The notes under the pieces were generated by a model, which was not told the origin of the DNA, did not search any database, and saw nothing but the letters and a program-made list of their open reading frames with translations. From positions 1-64,000 of the forward strand of contig NZ_JBQKGG010000012.1 of NCBI RefSeq assembly GCF_052118925.1: a DNA stretch of 64,000 nt. Direction: 5' to 3'. The position numbers were made by a program, and so were the translations under genes. Source of the stretch: Lientehia sp934351765 (lineage in GTDB: Bacteria > Bacillota > Clostridia > Lachnospirales > Lachnospiraceae). Positions 41,439 through 50,301 of this stretch are shown one piece after another. The stretch's first letter is position 1, and each line of letters begins with the position of its first letter.

Positions 41439-43508
41439 TCAATCCTCCTCATCCTTATCCAGAGAAACCTCTTCCACAAATAAAACAGAGCTTTCCGGAG
41501 GCAGTACTATATGAAGCAGCCCCTCCTCCACTGAAACAGGAAGCTGCCCGCTGTTATAGCTGTCGTCTGCAGTCTGCATGATGCGCCGCATGGTTCCGTT
41601 CATCGAAACGCCGATCTCCCAGACCGGAAGATCTGCCTCGCGTTCCTCCTCGCTTATATTTACAGCTGTGACAAGCCGGTTATCACCCTGGAACCGGCCG
41701 TATGCGATGATCCCGTCATCGGCCAGCAGCGGCTTCAGTGAGCCGATCCGCAGTGCCTGGTTCCGTTTATGGATTCTGGTCATATATTTATGGAACTCGA
41801 TCAGCTCCAGATCCTCATGTCCCCACGGATACGTTCTCCGACAATCCGGATCCGTCCACCCGCAGACACCTGCCTCATCGCCATAATAGATCGTTGGTGC
41901 CCCGGGCCAGGTCATCTGAACCAGCACCGCTATGCGCAGCACTGATTTTTTTATGCCCTCTTCCGCCGCCCTGGCTCCCAGACTTCCCGTCCGTCCCACC
42001 GTGCGGTTGGTCCGCGTTAAAAAGCGGGAATGATCATGATTCGACAGCTCGTTCATGGCAACCTGAAGGGACGGCGTCTGGAAGCGGCTCATCTCCCGCA
42101 GCATAGTAGAAAAGAATCGGTTTCCATCCCCATAAAGGGAATCCTTCCGTTCATCACTGTGCTTTTCCATACCCGTCAGGAACCAGGTCAGCGGCTCCAT
42201 GAACGCATCATAGTTCATGACCGTATCCCACTGATCTCCCTGCAGCCAGGCTCCGGGATCACCGTAATGCTCCGCCAGGATCAGCGCATCCGGCTTCGCC
42301 TCTTTTACATTCTTCCGGAAATCCCGCCAGAACTGATGATTGAAGGCTTCACTGCGTCCGAGATCTGCCGCCACATCCAGACGCCAGCCGTCGGCATTGA
42401 ACGGCGGTGACACCCACTTGCGTCCGATCCTCATAATATATTCATAAAGCTCCTCCGACTCCTCATAATTCAGCTTCGGAAGAGTATCAAAGCCCCACCA
42501 GCCGTCATAATGGCTGTTATAAGGCCACTGGCCTCCATGGAACTTAAAGAACTTATGATACGGGCTGTCCTCTGCCACATAAGCCCCCTTTTCATAGCCC
42601 TCCTGTCCCTCGTAGATCTGCTCCCGGTCCAGCCACTTATGAAAGGATCCACAATGATTGAACACACCGTCCAGGATCACCCGCATTCCCCGTTTATGAG
42701 CCTCCTCCACCACGCGGCAGAACAGCTCATTGGAGGCTTCCAGGTTCTCTTTATCCGTCACACGGGCAATATAGCCGCGGGCCGCCCGGTTGCTCTGGCC
42801 GACGCCGACGGGACAGACCTCATCGCGGACAATGGTTCCGAAATGAGGATCGATGTAATCATAATCCTGACTGTCATATTTATGGTTGGAGGGAGACACA
42901 AACAGCGGATTAAAATAAAGGACCTCCACCCCCAGATGCTTCAGATAGTCCAGCTTACTGAGTACTCCGGCCAGATCGCCGCCGTAGAAGTTATTAACAT
43001 CCAGTGCCGACGGATACTGACTCCAGTCATCTACATGACTGACCGGCTGGCCGTTGACATACAGATATTCTCCGTCTCTCACATCGTTTTCCAGATCTCC
43101 GTTACAGAACCGGTCCGTGAAGATCTGGTACATAATGGCACCCTTCGCCCAGTCCGGCGTATGAAATCCCGGCGTGATCCGGAAGGCACAGTCCCAGTCC
43201 GCGGTCTCCGATGCTCCGATCCTGCTGTACCACAAAAGCTCCGTCCCCTTTTCCAGACGGAAGCAGTAAAAAACAGGCTCCTCCGAAAGGGAAAGCGCGG
43301 TCTCATAAACATCAAAGATCTCTCCCCTGTGAAGCTCCAGTTCGTATTCTTCCTCTTCGCCCCTCAGCACCAGATACACCCGGCAGCCTTCTCCGGCTGC
43401 GGTACGAAAACGGATCGTCACCGTTTCGCCTTTTTCCGGTTCAACCGGACTGCGGTAGTCGGCAGTCTCGTCACTGAACAGGGCACTTTTTCTTATTTTC
43501 TCACACAT
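41439..43508 (-). CDS. GH13 alpha-amylase-family glycosidase (neopullulanase-like)
   Basis: The 689-residue protein has an N-terminal beta domain (about 1-125) and a GH13 barrel. The four conserved regions are readable: DGVFNHCG (I), GWRLDVAAD with the nucleophile Asp (II), ILAEHYGD with the acid Glu (III) and LSNHDHSRF (IV). A C-terminal beta domain ends it. No signal peptide is present, so it acts on imported maltodextrins in the cytoplasm. AGGAA lies just before the ATG. It is cotranscribed with niaR. Confidence 0.92.
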   Translation of the reverse strand: MCEKIRKSALFSDETADYRSPVEPEKGETVTIRFRTAAGEGCRVYLVLRGEEEEYELELHRGEIFDVYETALSLSEEPVFYCFRLEKGTELLWYSRIGASETADWDCAFRITPGFHTPDWAKGAIMYQIFTDRFCNGDLENDVRDGEYLYVNGQPVSHVDDWSQYPSALDVNNFYGGDLAGVLSKLDYLKHLGVEVLYFNPLFVSPSNHKYDSQDYDYIDPHFGTIVRDEVCPVGVGQSNRAARGYIARVTDKENLEASNELFCRVVEEAHKRGMRVILDGVFNHCGSFHKWLDREQIYEGQEGYEKGAYVAEDSPYHKFFKFHGGQWPYNSHYDGWWGFDTLPKLNYEESEELYEYIMRIGRKWVSPPFNADGWRLDVAADLGRSEAFNHQFWRDFRKNVKEAKPDALILAEHYGDPGAWLQGDQWDTVMNYDAFMEPLTWFLTGMEKHSDERKDSLYGDGNRFFSTMLREMSRFQTPSLQVAMNELSNHDHSRFLTRTNRTVGRTGSLGARAAEEGIKKSVLRIAVLVQMTWPGAPTIYYGDEAGVCGWTDPDCRRTYPWGHEDLELIEFHKYMTRIHKRNQALRIGSLKPLLADDGIIAYGRFQGDNRLVTAVNISEEEREADLPVWEIGVSMNGTMRRIMQTADDSYNSGQLPVSVEEGLLHIVLPPESSVLFVEEVSLDKDEED

Positions 43509-43570
43509 ACTATTCCTGCTTTCTTTACCTACCCCATTTTATACCAAAATGAAAGCGGTGTAAAGACAGC

Positions 43571-43598
43571 AAAACGGACAGCTTTCGCTGTCCGTTTT
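43571..43598 (-). terminator. Hairpin in the leader of the GH13 gene
   Basis: AAAACGGACAGC and GCTGTCCGTTTT form a perfect 12-bp stem around a TTTC tetraloop. The minus-strand transcript ends in TTTT after it. It lies 62 bases before the GH13 start and downstream of the promoter at 43675, so it may be an attenuator; it also lies about 230 bases past ftsH. Confidence 0.75.
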
Positions 43599-43829
43599 AG
43601 GAGAAGGTATTTCTTTCTTATGGGGTGTAGCAAAACTATATAAAAATGTATTGGGGGGGGTTTTTACGGTTTTTATTATAGCATCCTGCAATTTTAAAGT
43701 GTGAACAAACTTTTCCGCTTTTCACGTTTTTTTTTAGTAAATCTAACGGCTCTTTTTCCGATTCTGTTTAAACCATCATAAAAAATTGCCAATTACGGGT
43801 GGTTTTCCACAAAATCCCCTCCGGATTTC
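43599..43829. other. Spacer between ftsH and the GH13 gene with a G8 tract
   Basis: No gene is seen. The stretch has a run of eight Gs at 43653-43660 next to five Ts (C8 in the minus-strand transcript), the GH13 promoter and several T-runs (TTTTTTTTT near 43728-43736). Confidence 0.6.
43675..43683 (-). promoter_or_regulatory. Extended -10 promoter of the GH13-niaR pair
   Basis: The minus strand reads TGCTATAAT, a perfect extended -10 element, about 170 bases before the start codon. No good -35 is seen. Confidence 0.6.
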
Positions 43830-45683
43830 TTAGTTTTCCACCGTATTTTTGTCCGAGTCCACAAATAATGCCTCGAATTCAGCCCGGCCGATCTTCTCTT
43901 TCTCCATGAGAAGCGCCGCACTCTTATGAAGCACATCCTCATGCTCCTTCAGAAGTGCTCTTGCCCGGTCGTAGCAATGATCAATGATCCGCTTTACCTC
44001 TTCATCGATGGTGGTCGCAACGCCCTCACCGTAGCTCCTGGTGTGCGCCAGATCCCGGCCGATGAACACGGCATCATCATCACCGCCGTAGCAGATCATT
44101 CCGATCCGCTCAGACATACCATACTTGGTCACCATGTCACGGGCGATTTCCGTTGCCTGCTTGATATCCTGGGAAGCGCCGGTGGTAATATCATCAAAGA
44201 TCAGCTCCTCGGCGATTCGTCCGCCAAGGCTTACAATGATCTCCTGATACATCCGTCCTCTGGTATTGAACATCTCATCCTTCTCCGGCAGAGGCATGGT
44301 ATAACCTGCCGCACCGACACCGGTAGGGATAATCGATACTGTATGGACAGGCCCCACATCGGGAAGCAGATGGAACAGGATCGCATGGCCGCTCTCATGG
44401 TAAGCGGTGATCCGCTTGTCTTTCTCCGTGATCACCTTGCTGTGCTTCTCCGCACCGATTCCGACCTTTACAAAGGACCGGTCAATATCCTTCTGGCACA
44501 GATACCCGCGGCCTTCCTTTGCCGCCAGGATCGCTGCCTCGTTCATCAGGTTTTCCAGATCGGCTCCGGTAAAGCCTGCCGTGGTCTGCGCCACCTTCTT
44601 CAGATCTACATCCTCGCCCAGGGGCTTTTCCTTTGCATGGACCTGAAGGATTTCTTCCCTGCCCTTCACATCGGGCCGTCCCACTGACACCTTCCGGTCA
44701 AACCGGCCGGGACGCAGGATCGCAGGATCCAGAATATCCACACGGTTTGTCGCCGCCATGACGATAATCCCCTCATTGGCTCCGAAGCCGTCCATCTCCA
44801 CCAGGAGCTGGTTCAGGGTCTGCTCTCTCTCATCATGACCGCCGCCCATACCGGTTCCTCTCCGTCTTGCGACAGCATCGATCTCGTCGATGAATACAAT
44901 ACAGGGGGCATTTCTCTTGGCATCCTCAAACAGATCCCGGACACGGGACGCGCCAACGCCCACAAACATTTCCACAAAATCCGAACCGGAGATACTGAAG
45001 AACGGAACGCCCGCTTCTCCGGCAACCGCCTTGGCAAGCAGCGTTTTTCCGGTTCCGGGAGGGCCCACCAGGAGCACTCCCTTGGGGATCCGCGCACCCA
45101 CCTTCATGTATTTTCCCGGATTTTTCAGGAAGTCAACGATCTCCGCCAGATCCTCTTTTTCTTCCTGCAGACCGGCGACCTTATCAAAGTCCACACCATT
45201 GCCGTCCCGCGTCACCCGCGCACGGCTTCTTCCGAAATTCATCATTTTCCGGCTGGAGGAGTTTTCGCCTCCGCCGGACATCGCCCGGTTCACCATGGAA
45301 AGGATCAGCATTGCGATAATGAACATACCTACCAGGATCGGAATGACAATGGTAAAGAACGTATCGTCATCCGGAACACTCTTCATGGTAACGGGGATCC
45401 CGTTATCCACCAAAAGTGCTTTCACCTCGCTGATGTCATCCACATACCAGGTCTGGGGGGTTGTTCCGTTATTAAAGCTCAGCTTCACCGCACCGGTGGG
45501 AACTTCCTTATTGGGGGTGATCACCGCCGAAACGATCTGTCCGCTCTCCACAGTCGTCTCCAGATCCTGCCAGGATCCTGTCTCCGGCTGGAAACCGCCC
45601 CGGTACAGCCAGATAAACACGGCTAACACCACCGCCAGCATGACAAAATAAAAGCCAATTCCACTGTTTTTCTGTTTCTGCAA
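43830..45683 (-). CDS. ftsH: ATP-dependent zinc metalloprotease FtsH
   Basis: The 617-residue protein has two membrane segments (about 10-25 and 110-135) around an extracellular domain, an AAA+ module with Walker A GPPGTGKTLLAKA and Walker B CIVFIDEIDAV, the SRH region, and the protease site AYHESGHAI (HExxH). It degrades membrane and short-lived proteins. The start is TTG: AAGGAGG lies 7 bases upstream and no nearby in-frame ATG fits. It follows hpt by 12 bases, as in most Firmicutes. Confidence 0.97.
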   Translation of the reverse strand: MQKQKNSGIGFYFVMLAVVLAVFIWLYRGGFQPETGSWQDLETTVESGQIVSAVITPNKEVPTGAVKLSFNNGTTPQTWYVDDISEVKALLVDNGIPVTMKSVPDDDTFFTIVIPILVGMFIIAMLILSMVNRAMSGGGENSSSRKMMNFGRSRARVTRDGNGVDFDKVAGLQEEKEDLAEIVDFLKNPGKYMKVGARIPKGVLLVGPPGTGKTLLAKAVAGEAGVPFFSISGSDFVEMFVGVGASRVRDLFEDAKRNAPCIVFIDEIDAVARRRGTGMGGGHDEREQTLNQLLVEMDGFGANEGIIVMAATNRVDILDPAILRPGRFDRKVSVGRPDVKGREEILQVHAKEKPLGEDVDLKKVAQTTAGFTGADLENLMNEAAILAAKEGRGYLCQKDIDRSFVKVGIGAEKHSKVITEKDKRITAYHESGHAILFHLLPDVGPVHTVSIIPTGVGAAGYTMPLPEKDEMFNTRGRMYQEIIVSLGGRIAEELIFDDITTGASQDIKQATEIARDMVTKYGMSERIGMICYGGDDDAVFIGRDLAHTRSYGEGVATTIDEEVKRIIDHCYDRARALLKEHEDVLHKSAALLMEKEKIGRAEFEALFVDSDKNTVEN

Positions 45684-45695
45684 CTCCGGGCCTCC

Positions 45696-46226
45696 TTATT
45701 CTGCCGTCACCACTGCTCCGATATAGGGCAGATTCCGGTATTTCTGATCATAATCAAGGCCAAAGCCCACAACAAACTCATCAGGGATCGAGAAGCATGT
45801 ATAATCCACAACAACTTCCTTCTTCACACGTCTGGAGGGCTTGTCAAGAAGTGTACAGATCTTGATGTCCGCCGGTCCGCGCTGCTTTAAAATCTCAACA
45901 AGATAGCTCAGCGTTCTTCCGGAATCGATGATATCCTCTACGATCAGCACATGCTTTCCTGCCAGGGGCTCATCAAGGTCTTTGATGATCTTCACAACAC
46001 CACTGGACTGTGTTCCCGAGCCGTAGCTGGACACGGACATAAAATCCAGGGAAACGGGAACACTGATCCGCTTTGCCAGCTCGCAGGTAAAGAACACGCC
46101 ACCCTTGAGCACACAAATCAGATGTACCTCCTTGCCTTCATAATCCTTACTGATCATCGCACCGATCTCTTTGATCTTTGCGTCTACCTCCTCCTCAGGA
46201 ATCAAAACCTTGATCTTGTCATCCAT
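45696..46226 (-). CDS. hpt: Hypoxanthine phosphoribosyltransferase
   Basis: The 176-residue enzyme salvages hypoxanthine and guanine with PRPP. The PRPP motif is VLIVEDIIDSGRTLSYL, and the N-terminal LICVLKGGVFFTCELAKRI supplies the flexible loop. AAAGGAG precedes the ATG. It lies between tilS (18-base gap) and ftsH, the standard gene order. Confidence 0.96.
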   Translation of the reverse strand: MDDKIKVLIPEEEVDAKIKEIGAMISKDYEGKEVHLICVLKGGVFFTCELAKRISVPVSLDFMSVSSYGSGTQSSGVVKIIKDLDEPLAGKHVLIVEDIIDSGRTLSYLVEILKQRGPADIKICTLLDKPSRRVKKEVVVDYTCFSIPDEFVVGFGLDYDQKYRNLPYIGAVVTAE

Positions 46227-46244
46227 AACTGAATCTCCTTTTTC

Positions 46245-47741
46245 TTATTCTTTTGTCACTGCCGCTTCCAGAACCCGGACAGTTGTTTCCGTGATCTTAT
46301 ACGCCTCACTGATCCGTCCTCCGGTGATCCACAGCACATGATCCTCCTCCGCCAGAAGCGGGATCTGATCCCGCAGGACCGCCGGGATCTTTTCATTGAC
46401 CATATACGCCTTCACGGTCTGTTTTCTTCCATCGGAAAACGCCTGGAACCAGTCCCCCGGCCGCCGCTTCCGAAACGAAAGTCTATTTTTAATTTTATCA
46501 TAATCAAACCATTTCGTATACCTGTTTTCCGGAATTTTTTGTCCCGGCTGCCGCATGGATACCCGGCAGGTCAGCCGCCAGCCCTCCGCACAGACTGTCA
46601 CGGGAGCACCGTCCGGCTCAGGAAGAAACCATTCCGATTTTTCCGGATCTGCCTGATCATCTGCCCCTTTGTTTTCCTGATGCTCTGTCTCTCTGCCGCC
46701 TGTTTCCGCATAGTTCACACCGTTCGCAGCCTCTGTTTTCCGTTTTCCCGATACAGTCCTTCCAATTACGATCTGTTCATATTCCCTTCTCGCGGTAAGT
46801 CCGCCGGGAAGCATGACCTGCCGTCCGGTCTGTTTTTCCAGAAGCCCCAGTACGCTGTCCGTATGGCGCATGGTCAGATCCTTTAAGCTCCCTGTCAGCC
46901 GGGAAACCGCCGCCCGGATCACCAGTCCTGCCCGGACATGGCTCAGCCTTTCCAGTTCCTTTACAGGAAGAGACATCTGCTCTGCAGCATGCACTGCGCC
47001 GTGCTGCTCCAGCCAGGCCCTTGCCTGCTGCTGCTCCTCCTGCCCGATTTCTCCTAACAGCGCGGCTGCACGGACGATGTGCACCGCGGCCTCCCGGTTG
47101 ATGATCTCCGCCTCCGGCATGATCCGCTTTCTTATCCGGTTCCTGCTGTATTCCACCGACTCGTTGGTGCTGTCCCGGCAAAACGGGATCTGCCGTGCCG
47201 CCAGCCACTCCTCGATCTCCTCCCTGCTGCTGGAAAGCAGCGGACGGATCAGCATCCTCCCCGGCCCGAATCCGGTTTTTGCCTCCATGCCGGAAAGTCC
47301 CTTCAGTCCGCTCCCGCGCAGCAGATGGAACAGCACGGTCTCCGCATTATCATTCAGGTTATGAGCAACGGCCGTGATCCGGCTTCCGGTCTCCTCCATG
47401 ACCTTCTGAAAGCTTTCCCGCCGCACCATGCGCCCGGCCTCCTCTTCGGTCAGATGCTGTTCTTTTGCGATCATCGGCACATCACAGGAAAATCCATGGA
47501 AGGGAATCTTTAAGGACTCACAGTACTTCCGTACAAAGGCCTCATCCCGGTCTGCCTCCGCTCCGCGGATCCCGTGATTCACATGGACCGCCTCCAGACG
47601 GATCTCCAGCTCTCCGGACAGCTCCGTGAGCAGCGTAAGCAGACAGATGGAATCCGCCCCGCCGGAAACTCCGACAACCACCGTTTCCCCCGCCTGTAAA
47701 AGCTGCTCCTGCGCAATAAACCTCCGTACCTTTGAAAGCAT
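46245..47741 (-). CDS. tilS: tRNA(Ile)-lysidine synthetase TilS
   Basis: The 498-residue protein modifies C34 of the AUA-reading tRNA-Ile to lysidine. The PP-loop motif VGVSGGADSICLLTLL lies near residue 20; the family blocks AVHVNHGIRGAEADRDEAFV and AVAHNLNDNAETVLFHLLRGSGLKGLSGM follow. The C-terminal domain is FRKRRPGDWFQAF. A variable, charged insert sits at about residues 345-385. The ATG at 47741 follows AAAGGAAC. A hairpin with a T-run lies only 22 bases upstream. Confidence 0.95.
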   Translation of the reverse strand: MLSKVRRFIAQEQLLQAGETVVVGVSGGADSICLLTLLTELSGELEIRLEAVHVNHGIRGAEADRDEAFVRKYCESLKIPFHGFSCDVPMIAKEQHLTEEEAGRMVRRESFQKVMEETGSRITAVAHNLNDNAETVLFHLLRGSGLKGLSGMEAKTGFGPGRMLIRPLLSSSREEIEEWLAARQIPFCRDSTNESVEYSRNRIRKRIMPEAEIINREAAVHIVRAAALLGEIGQEEQQQARAWLEQHGAVHAAEQMSLPVKELERLSHVRAGLVIRAAVSRLTGSLKDLTMRHTDSVLGLLEKQTGRQVMLPGGLTARREYEQIVIGRTVSGKRKTEAANGVNYAETGGRETEHQENKGADDQADPEKSEWFLPEPDGAPVTVCAEGWRLTCRVSMRQPGQKIPENRYTKWFDYDKIKNRLSFRKRRPGDWFQAFSDGRKQTVKAYMVNEKIPAVLRDQIPLLAEEDHVLWITGGRISEAYKITETTVRVLEAAVTKE

Positions 47742-47762
47742 GGCTGTGTTCCTTTCTGTGTA

Positions 47763-47795
47763 TATAAAAGCCCCGGATCCGCAATCTCCGGGGCC
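47763..47795 (-). terminator. Terminator-like hairpin in the tilS leader
   Basis: GCCCCGGA and TCCGGGGC form an 8-bp GC-rich stem with a 9-base loop, followed on the minus strand by TTTTATATA. It lies between the tilS promoter and its start codon; it may also end the spoIIE transcript. Confidence 0.75.
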
Positions 47796-47835
47796 TTTCC
47801 TGTTCTGCATGAACGATGCTTATCCTTCTTCTGCT

Positions 47836-47864
47836 ATCATAGCATACGCAGCTTTTTAATGCAA
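47836..47864 (-). promoter_or_regulatory. Sigma-A promoter of tilS-hpt-ftsH
   Basis: TTGCAT and TATGAT are separated by 17 bases on the minus strand and the -10 is extended (TGCTATGAT). It lies 28 bases past the spoIIE stop. Confidence 0.75.
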
Positions 47865-47891
47865 GCTGCCACGATCATTTGATACCGGCCT

Positions 47892-49568
47892 TCACGCCCT
47901 CCAGATCCCCACTGCCAGCACAGTCATATCATCCCGGCACAGTCCGTCGGATTCCTTCGCCAGGCGCAGGATCTCATCTGCCGTATCCTGAAGATTTTCC
48001 CCGGATGTGCATGCCAGGATCTCCCTCATGGTCTCTTCCTTGTCTTCGCCCCGCAGGGCGTCCAGTACACCGTCAGTAACCATAATGATCTTATCGCCGT
48101 CGGAAAGGGAAATTTCCACGCTTTCCGGAGCCGCCTCCTTCAATACTCCAGCCGGCAGGGCTGCCGCCCGGATCGTGTCGATATGGCGTCCCTTTTTAAT
48201 GAAGGTCGTCACGCCGCCAGCCTTCACAAACTCGCAGACTCCCGTGTAAAGATCCGCCACTGCCAGATCTACGGTAATGGGACGCTGTTCCCGCTCCTTT
48301 AAAAGCAGGACTGCATTCATGAGACGCAGCGCCTGTTCCAGGCCGAAGCCGCCGGACATGAGACGCTCCGCCAGCTCCATAACCACCTCACTGTCCCGAA
48401 AGGCCGCTCTGCCGGAGCCCATGCCGTCCGCCACACCGAACAGAAGCTGGCTGTCGGGAAGCTTGCAGAAGGTAAAATTATCCCCGGAAACAGCGGCGCC
48501 CTCTCTGGATGCCCGGGCGATCCCATGGAGCATCATATAGGCCGGTGCCTTGATCAGATGGATCGTACAGGTTTCCCTGGCAATGATCCGCCGGCTCTCC
48601 AGCGACGGCAGAAACGGCTCTCCGGTGATCCTGCTTACCATCTCCGCCAGCTCCCGCACCGTCATGCAGCGGTTTCCCATGGCACGTACCGTAAGGTATG
48701 CTTCCCTCCTGCCGTTTTCCTGCTCCAGGATCAGGATCCGTTCCGCCCGCACCCGCCTCATGCGCAGCTCCCGTCGGATCCGGTCACGAAATTCCGGCGA
48801 CAGATCCTTTACCGAATCCAGCTCTCCGGAGAGCTGGCCCAAAATCCGTTCCACCTCCAGAAATCCCTCTGCCACAGCCTCCCGGCATTCCTCATACCGC
48901 CCGCGCCAGACTGTTTCTGTCCGTTCCCGTTCTTTTTCGTTTTCCTTCTTCTGTCCCGGCAGAACCGGAATTCCCTCTTCCACCACGCACTCATCTTCCG
49001 CCGCCGTGATCCCGGCACTGCTACACTGGCACAGCGTTTTTGCCAGCCGTTCCATCGCCTCCGACACGGCCCGCACCCGTCCTGCCGCCATCCGCTCCTT
49101 TCCCGGAAAATCAAAGAAAATAGGCTGGACCGGTTCCTTCCGGACCGGTTCCCGGTGGCAGAGACTTCCCGGTGTCATAAGAAACACGGCTGCCGCCGTC
49201 AAAAGGCAGATGCCTTCCCGTCCAACAGCCTCCGGCAGATACAGCATTCCGACGGCTGCCGCCCCCGCCAGATACCCCAGCGTACTGGCTCCCTTTCCAA
49301 GGCTTCGAAACAATCCCGAAAGAACGCCGGTGAGGCAGAACACTCCCATAAAAGAAATATCACCCAGCCAGATGGTTTCCATGATCCCGCAGCAGGTCCC
49401 GGCCACCGCACCGACACCTGCCCCAAACCGATACCCGGTATATAAAATGCTGAAATAAAAGCCTGTCCGCACAAGAGCCGCCGCCGTCCCGCCCTTTTCC
49501 AGCACTGCCGTCAAAAACAGTCCGAGCGCAATGGCCATCCCCGCCCGGAGCCATGTCTCTCTCTTCAT
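47892..49568 (-). CDS. spoIIE: Stage II sporulation protein E-like PP2C phosphatase (short form)
   Basis: The 558-residue protein has about six N-terminal membrane segments (residues about 8-140), a linker with coiled stretches, and a C-terminal PP2C phosphatase. Metal-binding blocks are LFGVADGMGSGRAAF, IIMVTDGVLDALRG and CRDDMTVLAV. SpoIIE dephosphorylates SpoIIAA to free sigma-F in the forespore. Classical SpoIIE is about 800 residues with ten helices, so this is a short version. GGAGGT precedes the chosen ATG by 6 bases. The place next to tilS-hpt-ftsH is that of spoIIE in Firmicutes. Confidence 0.85.
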   Translation of the reverse strand: MKRETWLRAGMAIALGLFLTAVLEKGGTAAALVRTGFYFSILYTGYRFGAGVGAVAGTCCGIMETIWLGDISFMGVFCLTGVLSGLFRSLGKGASTLGYLAGAAAVGMLYLPEAVGREGICLLTAAAVFLMTPGSLCHREPVRKEPVQPIFFDFPGKERMAAGRVRAVSEAMERLAKTLCQCSSAGITAAEDECVVEEGIPVLPGQKKENEKERERTETVWRGRYEECREAVAEGFLEVERILGQLSGELDSVKDLSPEFRDRIRRELRMRRVRAERILILEQENGRREAYLTVRAMGNRCMTVRELAEMVSRITGEPFLPSLESRRIIARETCTIHLIKAPAYMMLHGIARASREGAAVSGDNFTFCKLPDSQLLFGVADGMGSGRAAFRDSEVVMELAERLMSGGFGLEQALRLMNAVLLLKEREQRPITVDLAVADLYTGVCEFVKAGGVTTFIKKGRHIDTIRAAALPAGVLKEAAPESVEISLSDGDKIIMVTDGVLDALRGEDKEETMREILACTSGENLQDTADEILRLAKESDGLCRDDMTVLAVGIWRA

Positions 49569-49590
49569 TCCCATACCTCCCTGAGAGACT

Positions 49591-49624
49591 ATTATAGCCG
49601 GTTGAAAACGGAAAGGCTGTCGAA
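49591..49624 (-). promoter_or_regulatory. Spo0A-box promoter of spoIIE
   Basis: A 0A box (TGTCGAA on the plus strand, 49618-49624) lies 21 bases from a TATAAT (49591-49596, minus strand). The abnormally wide spacing with the 0A box at the -35 place is the arrangement of Spo0A-activated sigma-A promoters such as spoIIG and spoIIE. Confidence 0.8.
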
Positions 49625-49722
49625 CGGTGGCGGCGGGACAGGAGAAATTTTCGCGTTTTTTCGCACTGCAGGGGCGCCGATCGAGAAACATACAAGCTCG
49701 CCTCCACCCGCACGGCGCTCTG

Positions 49723-50301
49723 CTACAGTTTCATAAATCCGGACATCATGCACCCGCCGGCGGCTCCTGCTTCCATGACCTCAGGAAGCCGCTCCGGAGT
49801 GATGCCGCCGATGGCGTAGACCGGCACGGGGCAGACCCGGCAGATTTCGCGGACGAAGCCGGTTCCGCTCCCTTTCAGGCCCTTTTTGCAGTCCGTCTCA
49901 AAAATGGTTCCGAGCACGATCTGAGATGCGCCGCATTCCACGGCAAACTGCATATCCTCCATGCTGTGGCAGGACACGCTGATCCGGTCAAACTCCTCCC
50001 GAAGCTGCCTGCGCTCCTCAGGCATCATGGCATCCAGCGCCGGAACGGAAAGATGAAGATTCCGGCAGTTCAGCTCTTTTGCAGACGGTATTCTGGAATG
50101 AAGGAAGCAAAGCACCTCCTCCTTCCGGCAAAGCGCCAGAACCTTCTTCGCCAGTGCCGTATATGCCGCGTCCGAAAGGTCCTTTTCCCGCAGGATCAGT
50201 CCATGGGGCTGCAGGCGGAGCACCCGTTCAATCTGTTCAAGGAAATCTCCCTTTACCAGCGCCCGGTTTGTGATAACGATGGTATGCTCATAACTACACA
50301 T
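49723..50301 (-). CDS. thiE: Thiamine phosphate synthase (ThiE/TenI family)
   Basis: The protein of about 192 residues has the ThiE barrel: ITNRALV at the N terminus, LILREKDLSD, SVSCHSMEDMQFAVECGASQIVLGTIFET and PVPVYAIGGITPERL. It joins HMP pyrophosphate to the thiazole phosphate. The start is uncertain: the ATG at 50301 overlaps the thiH stop, and an ATG four codons earlier is possible; no clear ribosome site is seen. It ends the thi operon. A TenI-type function is possible, but the complete thiSFGH set upstream favours ThiE. Confidence 0.85.
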   Translation of the reverse strand: MCSYEHTIVITNRALVKGDFLEQIERVLRLQPHGLILREKDLSDAAYTALAKKVLALCRKEEVLCFLHSRIPSAKELNCRNLHLSVPALDAMMPEERRQLREEFDRISVSCHSMEDMQFAVECGASQIVLGTIFETDCKKGLKGSGTGFVREICRVCPVPVYAIGGITPERLPEVMEAGAAGGCMMSGFMKL

